Below are positions 38,133 to 45,716 of a stretch of DNA of 64,000 bases, piece by piece. Within the stretch, counting starts at the first letter, position 1. Each line of letters opens with the position of its first letter. The stretch is from Dysosmobacter acutus. Lineage in GTDB: Bacteria > Bacillota > Clostridia > Oscillospirales > Oscillospiraceae. Both the position numbers and the translations under genes were made by a program. The notes beneath the pieces are model-generated. The model saw only the letters and a program-made list of their open reading frames with translations. It made no database searches and was not told where the DNA came from. The stretch is from the NCBI RefSeq assembly GCF_018919205.1, contig NZ_JAHLQN010000001.1, positions 558,001 through 622,000 of the forward strand, read 5' to 3'.

Positions 38133-38600
38133 TTAAAACCGGGAATGATCGTAGTTGTAGGGGATGCTTGTCCCAACCACCACATCCTCAATCTTCTCTA
38201 CGATCAGCCAGTCGTCCATGTTCCCCTGGTGGTCAAAGGCAAGAGGAGGGTCCAACTGTTCCACTCCCTGGAATTCCACCAGGCAGAGGCATTTTTTGTG
38301 CCAGCGCTGGGCCTGCTTTTCCGTCAGGCTGAGCTTTTCCTGGTTGACGCGCAGCACCTGGCCGATCTCCTCCTCCGTCAGCTTCACATAGTTTTCAACC
38401 CGCACCGCCGTGGCCCGGGCGGAGATCAGGCCGGACCCCTTTTCCATAAAGTACAGCGTTTCCCCTGCAAATACCCGGCTGTGGGGAATTTTACGCCCCG
38501 CCGCGCCCCGGACCACCATGGTCTTCCTGCCGGACAAAATCCTGTCCAACACGCGCTCCCCCTGTTTTCCCGCGTTGTCGCAATACACCAGATGTACCAT
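38133..38600 (-). CDS. ASCH/PUA-like small protein of unknown role
   Basis: A 155-residue protein I recognise only by shape. LDRILSGRKTMVVRGAAGRKIPHSRVFAGETLYFMEKGSGLISARATAVRV resembles an ASCH/EVE-type PUA fold: a Gly-Arg-Lys segment, a beta strand after GETLYF, and an internal SARATAVRV strand. Such domains bind RNA or modified nucleotides. A second half contains EKQAQRWHKKCLCLVEFQGV and a Tyr-rich end. It is a single gene. The ribosome binding site is a run of G before a second, out-of-frame ATG, so the start is reasonable but not certain. Confidence 0.6.
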   Translation of the reverse strand: MVHLVYCDNAGKQGERVLDRILSGRKTMVVRGAAGRKIPHSRVFAGETLYFMEKGSGLISARATAVRVENYVKLTEEEIGQVLRVNQEKLSLTEKQAQRWHKKCLCLVEFQGVEQLDPPLAFDHQGNMDDWLIVEKIEDVVVGTSIPYNYDHSRF

Positions 38601-38723
38601 GTCTGCATCCCCCTTCTCATAAAACGGACTCTCCGCCTTATCCTATCAGAGCCGCGGGGAAAAGGCAAGGGAAGTCTTTTCCAGCGTCAGTTTCAGGCCA
38701 ATAAAAAAAGTTTGAAAAAAGTC

Positions 38724-38757
38724 TTGACAAATCTGTATGGATGTATTACTGTATTAC
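38724..38757 (+). promoter_or_regulatory. Promoter and tandem operator of the GntR/ABC operon
   Basis: TTGACA and TACTGT are separated by 17 bp. The -10 lies inside two exact tandem copies of TGTATTAC (38742-38757), a likely site for the YtrA-type repressor encoded first. Confidence 0.65.
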
Positions 38758-38789
38758 TTGCTTAAGACAACAACACAGGAGGTGTTCCA

Positions 38790-39179
38790 ATGGAGTGGCA
38801 ATTTCGAAACGACGCCCCTATCTATACCCAGCTGATCAGCCAGATCACGCAGGGAATTGTGTCGGGCTCCTTCCCGGCGGGGGAGCGGCTGCCATCGGTG
38901 CGGGACCTGGCTACGGAGGCCAAAGTCAACCCCAACACCATGCAGCGGGCGCTGACGGAGCTGGAGCGGGACGGTCTGGTGTACAGCCAGCGGACCGCGG
39001 GCAGATTTGTGACGGAGGACAAAAAAATGATTGAAACGGCGAAGCGCGCCCTGGCAGAGGGACATATCCAGCGCTTTTTGGAGGCCATGGACCGGTTGGG
39101 CTATGGCCGGGAGGAGATAGTGTCGCTGGTGAGAGACAGTGCAAAGGAGGAGAGAGGCCATGTCGATCTTAGCGTGTAA
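38790..39179 (+). CDS. YtrA-subfamily GntR regulator
   Basis: A 129-residue regulator. A winged helix fills residues 10-75 (PIYTQLISQITQGIVSGSFPAGERLPSVRDLATEAKVNPNTMQRALTELERDGLVYSQRTAGRFV), and the rest is a short helical dimerisation tail as in YtrA, with no ligand-binding domain. YtrA-type repressors control linked ABC exporters that respond to cell-wall or membrane stress. AGGAGG lies upstream, and the next gene overlaps its 3' end by 20 bases. Confidence 0.9.
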   Translation: MEWQFRNDAPIYTQLISQITQGIVSGSFPAGERLPSVRDLATEAKVNPNTMQRALTELERDGLVYSQRTAGRFVTEDKKMIETAKRALAEGHIQRFLEAMDRLGYGREEIVSLVRDSAKEERGHVDLSV

Positions 39180-39855
39180 GGATTTGAGCAAAAACTATGG
39201 CGCCGTCCCGGCGCTGAACCATGTCAACCTGACGGTGGAGGCCGGACGGATTGTGGGGCTCCTGGGGCCCAACGGCAGCGGCAAGACCACGCTGATCAAG
39301 CTGGCCAACGGCCTGCTGACGCCCAGCGAGGGAGAGCTTTTGGTCTGTGACGAGCGGCCCGGCAGAATTACCCACTCCCTTGTTTCCTACCTGCCGGAGC
39401 GCACCTGCATCCCGCTGTGGATGAGCACGCAGCAGCTGCTGGACTTCTATAAGGACTTTTACCCCGACTTCCGCCGGGAGGCGGCCATGGAGATGCTCCA
39501 GCACCTGGGCATCCGCCTGAACCAGCGCATCAAGCAGATGTCCAAGGGTACCCGGGAGAAGGTGCAGCTCATCATGGTCATGAGCCGCCAGGCCAGCCTC
39601 TATCTCCTGGATGAGCCCATCGGCGGCGTGGACCCCGCCACCCGGGATTACATCCTTAACACCATCATCGGCAACTACAGCCCCGATGCGGCGGTGGTGA
39701 TCTCCACCCACCTGATCGCGGATGTGGAGAAGGTGCTGGACGACGTGATCTTTATCAATCAGGGCCAGGTGGTGCTGCAATCCTCTGTGGACGAGATCCG
39801 GGAGCGCAACAACATGAGTGTGGACGCCCTGTTCCGGGAGGTATTCAAATGTTAG
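39160..39855 (+). CDS. ABC transporter ATPase
   Basis: A 231-residue ATPase. Walker A is GPNGSGKTTL (about residues 37-46), the signature is QMSKGTREKVQL, Walker B is SLYLLDEPIGGVD and the H-loop is STHLIADVEK. It resembles YtrB/BcrA-type ATPases of bacitracin- or envelope-stress ABC systems. The start at 39160 lies inside the end of the regulator gene and has AAAGGAGG about 10 bases upstream. Its stop overlaps the permease start by 7 bases. Confidence 0.92.
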   Translation: MSILACKDLSKNYGAVPALNHVNLTVEAGRIVGLLGPNGSGKTTLIKLANGLLTPSEGELLVCDERPGRITHSLVSYLPERTCIPLWMSTQQLLDFYKDFYPDFRREAAMEMLQHLGIRLNQRIKQMSKGTREKVQLIMVMSRQASLYLLDEPIGGVDPATRDYILNTIIGNYSPDAAVVISTHLIADVEKVLDDVIFINQGQVVLQSSVDEIRERNNMSVDALFREVFKC

Positions 39856-40640
39856 GAAAACTGTTGAAGCATGAATTCCGTGCCACGGGCCGGATCATGG
39901 GCCCGCTGTATCTGGTGCTGCTGGCCACGTCCGTCGGCGCCAACATCTCCATCCGGCTGATGGAGGGCGCTCAAAGCAGGCTTTTGAATGTGCTGGCGTT
40001 TTTGCTGATGATGGCTTTTGTGGTGGCCATCAGCGCGGCCTGCATCATGAGTCTTGTGCTGATGATCAACCGCTTCCGCACCAACCTGATGGGGGACGAG
40101 GGGTATGTGATGTTCACCCTGCCCGCCTCGGTCCACCAGCTGGTGTGGTCCAAAATCCTGGTCTCCACCGTGTGGTTTGTGGCCACCGGCATCGCGGTGA
40201 TGCTCTCCTTTTTCATCATGGCGTACCAGGTGGGCATGGTGACGGACTTTCTGCGCCTCCTCTCCGAGGCCATGAGCCAGCTGACCGCATACTACGCGGT
40301 CAACGGCGCGGCGTTTTTCGCGGAGTTTCTGGCGCTGACCGTGGTGGGATGCGCGGCCGCCTGCCTGCAGTTCTACGCGGCCATGGCCGTGGGCCACAGC
40401 TTTGCCAACCACAAGACGCTGCTGTCCGTGGTATTCTTCTTTGCCTTCCAGTTCGCCATGCAGATTTTAGGCACCATGGGGCTCTTCGGCATTGACGATC
40501 TGAACCTCTCCTGGGAGATGAGCGGTGTGACCGCCGTCCATGTGGGCATGGGGATCGCCATTGCGGCCGTGGCGCTCTACGGAGCGGTGTTCTATGTCAT
40601 CACCACGCTGATGCTGAAAAAGCATCTGAACCTGGAGTAA
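39849..40640 (+). CDS. ABC-2-type transporter permease
   Basis: A 263-residue membrane protein with six predicted helices and an N-terminus MLGKLLKHEFRATGRI common in ABC-2 permeases. A cytoplasmic loop with DEGYVMFTLPASVHQLVWSKIL is the usual coupling-helix region (TLPVS-like). With the preceding ATPase it probably forms a homodimeric exporter for a membrane-active compound, repressed by the YtrA-type regulator. The substrate is unknown. It ends before a large palindromic terminator. Confidence 0.85.
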   Translation: MLGKLLKHEFRATGRIMGPLYLVLLATSVGANISIRLMEGAQSRLLNVLAFLLMMAFVVAISAACIMSLVLMINRFRTNLMGDEGYVMFTLPASVHQLVWSKILVSTVWFVATGIAVMLSFFIMAYQVGMVTDFLRLLSEAMSQLTAYYAVNGAAFFAEFLALTVVGCAAACLQFYAAMAVGHSFANHKTLLSVVFFFAFQFAMQILGTMGLFGIDDLNLSWEMSGVTAVHVGMGIAIAAVALYGAVFYVITTLMLKKHLNLE

Positions 40641-40647
40641 ATTTAAG

Positions 40648-40688
40648 AAACGGGAAGGCCGGCGGAATTCCGCCGGCCTTCCCGTTTT
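40648..40688. terminator. Terminator between the ABC operon and guaD
   Basis: A perfect 18-bp stem around AATT, with A run upstream and TTTT downstream, serving both convergent units. Confidence 0.9.
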
Positions 40689-40694
40689 ACGTCG

Positions 40695-41957
40695 CTATAA
40701 GACCTGATGTCCGTCCGCCCAGACAGCGCTGATGCAGCGCTCCTGACGGCGGTAGACGCAGCGCTCCACCCGCTCCCGGACGCTCAGGGGCCGCACGGAG
40801 GGCAGTTCGGAATCCTCCAGCACAATGGCGTGGAGCCTGTCGCCCACGGCAAAGCCGTCCCCGGCGCCGAACCACCTGTGGCCGGCGGTGGTGCCCAGGT
40901 AGAGGGCCTCCTCCACGGTGAGGAAAGGCTCCTGCCACTGGGAGTGGATGCGCCGGACCTTGGAGGAGCGGATGGTGGAGGCCACAACGTCCAGCATGTG
41001 GAGCATGGTGCTGCCGGCCATGTCGGAGCCAAGGGCCACCCAGACACCCTCGTCCAGCATGGCGCGGACCGGGGCGATGCCGGAGCACAGCGCCACGTTG
41101 GAGTCAGCGCAGTGGACGGCCAGGACATTTGCCCGGCGCATGGCGTCCCGCTCGGCCCGGTCGGAGTGGACGCAGTGGGCCATCACCGTGTGGTCCTTCC
41201 AAAGGCCGAACTTTTCATAGGACTGGTAGTAGCGCTGGCAGTCCGGATGGAGGGAGCGGACCAGTTCCATCTCCTGCAGGTTTTCGGAGAGATGGGACTG
41301 GACGCGCAGGTTCCGCTCCGCCGCGGCGGAGCCCAAAAAAGCCATCAGCTTGTCGGTGCAGGAGGGTGTGAAGCGTGGGGTGAGGATGGGCGCGATGCCG
41401 CTGATGCCCCCGCAGCTCTCCAGCCAGCGCAGCGTCTCCCGGATGGACTCCTCAGTGGTTTCCTCCAATACGCCGGGGACGCCGCGGCGGTCCATGTTCA
41501 CCTTGCCCACATAGCCCGTGATCCCGGCCCGGCTCAGCTCCTCCATCAGAATGAGGGTTGCGTCGGTGTGGAGGGAGGAGAACATGCACACCCGGGTGGT
41601 GCCGTGTTCAATCAGCTCCCGGGCCAGCCGGCGGTAGACGGTCCGGGCAAAGTCCGTGTCCGCGAAGCGGGCCTCGGTCTGGAAGGTGTAGGTCTGGAGC
41701 CACTCAAGAAGCGGCAGGTCCATGCCCATGCCCAACATGGGGTACTGGGGCGCGTGGAGGTGCAGGTCCGCAAAGGACTGCATCACAATCCGGTTGCCGT
41801 AGTCGACGACCGGGCAGGCGGCATAGCATGGGGGCAGGCGGCTGTATACGCCCTGAATAACCCCGTCCTCCAACACCAGATACCCGTTTTCAGTGATGCG
41901 CAGTTCCCCAAGGGAAGGGAAGTCGGCGATGTGGCCCTTCAAAATTTCAGTTGCCAT
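40695..41957 (-). CDS. guaD: Guanine deaminase
   Basis: A 420-residue amidohydrolase. The HxH zinc motif is ADLHLHAPQ (about residue 67), followed by GMGMDLPLLEWLQTYTFQTEARFAD, which is typical for guanine deaminase. Further ligands are in VQSHLSEN (His), MAHCVHS (His) and ALGSDMAG (Asp). It converts guanine to xanthine and ammonia. Upstream lies a guanine-type riboswitch with a terminator, so expression follows guanine. The start at 41957 has AAAGGAGG upstream; in-frame codons before it run through the terminator and are rejected. Confidence 0.93.
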   Translation of the reverse strand: MATEILKGHIADFPSLGELRITENGYLVLEDGVIQGVYSRLPPCYAACPVVDYGNRIVMQSFADLHLHAPQYPMLGMGMDLPLLEWLQTYTFQTEARFADTDFARTVYRRLARELIEHGTTRVCMFSSLHTDATLILMEELSRAGITGYVGKVNMDRRGVPGVLEETTEESIRETLRWLESCGGISGIAPILTPRFTPSCTDKLMAFLGSAAAERNLRVQSHLSENLQEMELVRSLHPDCQRYYQSYEKFGLWKDHTVMAHCVHSDRAERDAMRRANVLAVHCADSNVALCSGIAPVRAMLDEGVWVALGSDMAGSTMLHMLDVVASTIRSSKVRRIHSQWQEPFLTVEEALYLGTTAGHRWFGAGDGFAVGDRLHAIVLEDSELPSVRPLSVRERVERCVYRRQERCISAVWADGHQVL

Positions 41958-41975
41958 AGATAAGCCTCCTTTGAG

Positions 41976-42026
41976 CAAAAAAAGAAAATAAGTGTCCGCC
42001 CCGGTGTTTGATCCCGGGCAGACACT
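41976..42026 (-). terminator. Riboswitch terminator before guaD
   Basis: AGTGTCTGCCC pairs with GGGCGGACACT (one wobble) and is followed on the minus strand by a long T-rich tract. The first three bases of its 5' arm are also the last three of riboswitch helix P1. Confidence 0.85.
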
Positions 42027-42090
42027 CATAGCGGGAGCCTCAGGCGGCTCCGTAGAAACTTTCGCGCCAAGCATGCGAAACTATATGAGT
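42024..42090 (-). ncRNA. Purine (guanine-type) riboswitch aptamer
   Basis: Read on the minus strand: helix P1 ACTCATA/TATGAGT (7 bp); P2 TTTCGC/GCGAAA with loop ATGCTTGGC; the conserved joining sequence AGTTTCTAC; P3 GGAGCC/GGCTCC with loop GCCTGA; then CGCTATGAGT. Loop bases GGC and GCC could pair, as in known purine aptamers. The base before TATG is C, which specifies guanine, where adenine aptamers have T. The core U of TTTCTAC is kept, which argues against the 2'-deoxyguanosine class. Confidence 0.9.
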
Positions 42091-42107
42091 CGATTCACTT
42101 ACAACAC

Positions 42108-42135
42108 ATGATATCACAAGTTCGGAGAAAAGCAA
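42108..42135 (-). promoter_or_regulatory. Promoter of the guaD riboswitch transcript
   Basis: TTGCTT and TATCAT are separated by 16 bp on the minus strand, placing the transcript start just before the aptamer. Confidence 0.55.
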
Positions 42136-42236
42136 GAGGAGGCTTGAAAAGCAGCCTGAGGCATAGTAGAATAAGAGCAATTTCTGCTGAAATGCTGCTG
42201 GCGGCTGGGCCGCCGCGAAAAAGGAGTTGAACGTGG

Positions 42237-42767
42237 ATGGAATGGATCCGCCACACCGATATGGACGAGGCGCCCTTTGCATCGGTCTTTGCCCTCTATG
42301 AACAGAGCTTTCCCCTCCATGAGCAGCGCTTTGCCGCCCATCAGGCCCAGGCCATGGGCGATCCAAGGTTTTTCTGCGAGAGCGTGTGGGAAAACGGAGA
42401 GCTGCTGGCGCTGCTGTTCTCCTGGCGGCTGGAGGACCTCTGCTATGTGGAGCACTACGCGGTGAACCCCGCCCTGCGGGGCGGCGGCCTGGGCTCCAAA
42501 ATCCTCCGGGAGTTCTGCCAAAGAGAGGGAAAGGTGGTTTTGGAGATCGACCCGCTGGTGGACGAAATCTCCCGCCGCCGCAAGGGCTTTTACGAGCGGC
42601 TCGGCTTTTGCGCCAACCCCTGGCCCCACGCCCATCCGCCCTACCGCAGGGCCAACGCGCCCCATGAGCTCATCGTCATGAGCTGGCCCCATGAGCTGAG
42701 CCGGGAGGAATACGACCGGTTCTACCGCGCCCTGGCCCGGGAGGTCATGGCCTACGCCGAACACTGA
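42237..42767 (+). CDS. GNAT-family acetyltransferase
   Basis: A 176-residue GNAT-fold protein. The acetyl-CoA motif region is HYAVNPALRGGGLGSKILREFC (about residues 72-93), with the R/Q-x-x-G-x-G/A pattern as RGGGLG, and a motif B-like segment KGFYERLGFCANPW follows. The acceptor is unknown; it could be a small molecule or a protein amino terminus. AAGGAG lies about 10 bases upstream. It is a single gene with its own terminator. Confidence 0.85.
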   Translation: MEWIRHTDMDEAPFASVFALYEQSFPLHEQRFAAHQAQAMGDPRFFCESVWENGELLALLFSWRLEDLCYVEHYAVNPALRGGGLGSKILREFCQREGKVVLEIDPLVDEISRRRKGFYERLGFCANPWPHAHPPYRRANAPHELIVMSWPHELSREEYDRFYRALAREVMAYAEH

Positions 42768-42777
42768 TTCAAAAGAG

Positions 42778-42816
42778 GGACGCCTCCAATTTGGAGGCGT
42801 CCTTCTTGCTTTTTTG
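42778..42816. terminator. Terminator between GNAT and cinA
   Basis: A 10-bp stem (GGACGCCTCC / GGAGGCGTCC) with a T-rich tail on the plus strand; the position suits both convergent genes. Confidence 0.85.
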
Positions 42817-44070
42817 TTAGAGGGGCAGGCCCGTGAGATAGCGGCGCAGCAGGTCAAAGGCCACGTTGGAGGCGTTGCCCCGGATGCGGTCCCGGCGCTT
42901 GGCGCCATAGGAGAGGGCCTTGCACCACACGCCGTCGGGCGCGGCCAGGCCCACGAACACGGTGCCCACCTCGTTGCCCCGTTCGTCCCTGTCCGGCCCG
43001 GCCACGCCGGTGACCGAAAGGCCGATGTCCGCCCCGGTGATGGCCCGGGCGCCCTCCGCCATGGCCTTTGCCACAGGCTCGGACACGGCGCCGTATTCGT
43101 CCAGGAGCTGCCGGGGCACCCCAAGAACGCCGGCTTTCACCTCGCTCCAGTAGGAGACCACGCCGCCCCGGAACACGGCGGAGGCGCCGGAGAGCTCTGT
43201 GATCCGCTGGGCAATCATGCCGCCGGTGCAGGATTCGGCGGTGGCAAAGGTCAACGACCGCTCCTTGAGCCGCGCCATGCACACCTCTTCCAGGCTCCCC
43301 ACGTCCACGCCGTAGATCACGTCTCCAAGGATTTGCCGCACCTCCTCCATCACCGGGGAGAGCATGGCCTCCGCCTCCTCTTCGGTGGCGGCCTTGGCCG
43401 TGCAGCGCAGCAGCATTTCGCTGCGCTTGGCGTAGGGGGCCAGGGTGGGATTGGTGAGGGATTTCATCCGCTCCCGCAGAATCTGCTCCACCTCGGACTC
43501 GCCCATGCCGAAAATCCGCAGGTCGTGGGACACGATCACGTCCCTTGAAAGGCTCTTCAGATAGGGCACGGCGTGGCGGCGGAACATGAACTCGCACTCA
43601 TGGGGCGGGCCGGGCAGCATCAGCACGTGGACGCCGCCTTCGCAGAAGGCGCAGCCCGGGGCGGTGCCGATGGGGTTGTCGAACACCGTGCAGCCCACGG
43701 GCAGCATGGCCTGCTGGATGTTGTTCTCGGTCATGGGCTTGTGGAAGCTGCGCATGAACATGTCCCGCAGGGCGTCCACGATGTCCTGGTGCAGTTCCAG
43801 CTCCCGGCCGAAGACGCGGCAGATGGTCTGCTTTGTCAGATCGTCATAGGTGGGTCCCAGACCGCCGGTGGTGAGGATGATGTCCGAGCGGCGGCGGGCG
43901 GTCTCAAGGGCGGCGGAGAGCCGCTCCGGGTTGTCGCCCACCACGGTGTGGTAGTAGACGTTGATGCCCAGGGCGCTGAGACCCTCCGAGAGGATCTGGG
44001 CGTCCAGGTTGGCCACGCTGCCAAGCAGCAGCTCCGTGCCCACGGCGATCAGTTCAGCGGTATGTGCCAT
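42817..44070 (-). CDS. cinA: CinA-family nicotinamide mononucleotide deamidase
   Basis: A 417-residue protein with the N-terminal MoaB/MogA-like COG1058 domain (AELIAVGTELLLGSVANLDAQ; LTTGGLGPTYDDLT) and the C-terminal CinA deamidase domain (ATAESCTGGMIAQRITELSGAS; SVTGVAGPDRDERG). CinA recycles NMN formed by DNA ligase and other reactions and is linked to competence in some bacteria. GGAG stands 8 bases before the start. It lies downstream of thiI on the same strand. Confidence 0.94.
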   Translation of the reverse strand: MAHTAELIAVGTELLLGSVANLDAQILSEGLSALGINVYYHTVVGDNPERLSAALETARRRSDIILTTGGLGPTYDDLTKQTICRVFGRELELHQDIVDALRDMFMRSFHKPMTENNIQQAMLPVGCTVFDNPIGTAPGCAFCEGGVHVLMLPGPPHECEFMFRRHAVPYLKSLSRDVIVSHDLRIFGMGESEVEQILRERMKSLTNPTLAPYAKRSEMLLRCTAKAATEEEAEAMLSPVMEEVRQILGDVIYGVDVGSLEEVCMARLKERSLTFATAESCTGGMIAQRITELSGASAVFRGGVVSYWSEVKAGVLGVPRQLLDEYGAVSEPVAKAMAEGARAITGADIGLSVTGVAGPDRDERGNEVGTVFVGLAAPDGVWCKALSYGAKRRDRIRGNASNVAFDLLRRYLTGLPL

Positions 44071-44101
44071 GATTCCATCTCCTTATTTTGAATGGGTGTG
44101 C

Positions 44102-44272
44102 CTATTTCTTCCAGCCGATCCAAAGGGCGCTGACCGCGATCACGGCGGAAAGGTACAAAAGGGCGCACTCCAGATAGCCAAAGGGCAGATTCTCCAGACA
44201 AAGGGCGCCTAAAAACAGCGTGGCTGCAAAAACCGCGGCAGCCGCGGCGGCAAAGAAGCGCCAATCCTTCAT
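44102..44272 (-). CDS. 56-residue membrane peptide coupled to thiI
   Basis: A very small protein with two hydrophobic segments (about residues 6-26 and 33-52) and a basic end (GWKK). Its ATG overlaps the thiI stop (ATGA), so it is translated by coupling. I do not recognise a family. The composition and frame conservation with thiI make it likely real; a longer in-frame reading overlapping thiI exists but has no advantage. It may be a membrane accessory with no link to tRNA thiolation. Confidence 0.55.
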   Translation of the reverse strand: MKDWRFFAAAAAAVFAATLFLGALCLENLPFGYLECALLYLSAVIAVSALWIGWKK

Positions 44273-45480
44273 CCGGTGATCCTCCTTCCGTCCTCGTATT
44301 TGACGCGCACCCAGGTGGAGTCGGCCATGGCCTCCGCCACCAGGGCGTCCACGTCCAGGGCGGATTCCACCTCCCTGACCTCCTCCACGGTGGGCCGGGT
44401 GCGGGGATGGCGGGGGGTGAAGACGGTGCAGCAATCCTCATAGGGCAATATGGAGGTGTCGAAGGTGCCGATCTTCCGTGCGATTTTGACGATCTCCTCC
44501 TTGTCCATGCCGATCACCGGGCGCAGGATGGGCAGCGAGACCGCGTCCTCGGTGACGGCCAGGGCCTGCATGGTCTGGCTGGCCACCTGGCCCAGCGACT
44601 CGCCGGTGACCAGGGCGTGGGCGCCCACGCGTTGGGCAAGGCGCTGGGCGATGCGCATCATAAAGCGGCGCATAATCAGCGTAAAGTACTCCTCCGGACA
44701 GCCGCGGCGAATTTCCTCCTGGATGTGGGTGAAGGGCACCAGATGCACCACCAGCCGGCCCGTCCACGGCGTCAGCAGCCGAGCAAGCTCCAGCACCTTG
44801 TCCCGGGCCGCGTCGGAGGTGTAGGGCGGGCTGATGAAGTGGACCATCTCCAGCTGGCAGCCCCGCTTGGCCATCATGTAGGAGGAGACGGGGGAGTCGA
44901 TGCCGCCGGAGAGAAGAGAAACAGCCGTGCCGCCCATGCCGATGGGCAGCCCGCCGGCGCCGCTCTCGGCCGGGGCGTGGACATAGGCCGCGTTTTCCCG
45001 GATTTCCACGTAGACTGTGAGGTCCGGGCTGTGGACATCCACGCTCAGGTGGGGGAAGGCGTCGTGGAGCTCGCCGCCCACCCACTGGCTCAGCTGGATG
45101 GAGGTCATGGGGAAGCGCTTGTCCGCCCGCTTGGTCTCCACCTTGAAGCTCTGTGCCTGGCGCAGCGCGTCTCCAAGATAGGTTTTGGCGGTCTTTAGAA
45201 CCGCCTCCCTGCTTTTTTCGCAGGGCATGGCCCGTGCCACGGCGATGACGCCGAACACCTGCCGGCAGGCGGCGTAGGCGCCCTCCAGGTCGCACTCCGC
45301 CTCCAAGGGCTCCACATAGATGGTGCTCTGGCGGGAGTAGACGTTGAAGCTGCCGCAGCGGCGGACCCGGCGGCGGACGTTGGACAGGAGCTTGTCCTCA
45401 AAGCTGCGGCGGTTGAGCCCCTTGAGCACCACCTCGCCCAACTTCAGAAGGAACATCTCCTGGGCGGTTGTCTCGTTCAT
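44269..45480 (-). CDS. thiI: tRNA 4-thiouridine synthase
   Basis: A 403-residue protein. Domains in order are an N-terminal ferredoxin-like domain, a THUMP RNA-binding domain (about 60-165) and a PP-loop ATPase with SLLSGGIDSPVSS (about residues 185-197). It adenylates U8 of tRNA and adds sulfur. It is the short form without the rhodanese domain found in E. coli, so sulfur is likely carried by an external persulfide donor; no cysteine desulfurase gene is nearby. The start at 45480 has GGAGGGG upstream. Confidence 0.93.
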   Translation of the reverse strand: MNETTAQEMFLLKLGEVVLKGLNRRSFEDKLLSNVRRRVRRCGSFNVYSRQSTIYVEPLEAECDLEGAYAACRQVFGVIAVARAMPCEKSREAVLKTAKTYLGDALRQAQSFKVETKRADKRFPMTSIQLSQWVGGELHDAFPHLSVDVHSPDLTVYVEIRENAAYVHAPAESGAGGLPIGMGGTAVSLLSGGIDSPVSSYMMAKRGCQLEMVHFISPPYTSDAARDKVLELARLLTPWTGRLVVHLVPFTHIQEEIRRGCPEEYFTLIMRRFMMRIAQRLAQRVGAHALVTGESLGQVASQTMQALAVTEDAVSLPILRPVIGMDKEEIVKIARKIGTFDTSILPYEDCCTVFTPRHPRTRPTVEEVREVESALDVDALVAEAMADSTWVRVKYEDGRRITG

Positions 45481-45593
45481 AAAACCCCTCCATGCGCCCT
45501 TGGGCGCGAAAATAAAAAGTATCCTTCCGATCACTTCCAGGGCAGCGCCGTAAACGGGAGGCCGGATGGTATGGGAATCCAGATACAGGGATC

Positions 45594-45622
45594 ATTATAT
45601 CGTATTTTCGCCCGGATAAAAA
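45594..45622 (-). promoter_or_regulatory. Possible promoter of thiI
   Basis: A perfect TATAAT lies on the minus strand; the -35 17 bp upstream (TTTTTA) is weak. Confidence 0.4.
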
Positions 45623-45716
45623 GGGGAAGCCATGATTTTGAATGGTTTTCCTTGCCTTTTTTCCCGATCTGCCATAAGATAAAGGAGGCGGAATCCGCCA
45701 AAAGAGGGAGGAGCAT

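Noticed and set aside
42024-42090. Adenine or 2'-deoxyguanosine riboswitch
   Set aside because: Adenine aptamers have T where this has C before TATG; the deoxyguanosine class changes the core TTTCTAC, which is intact here.
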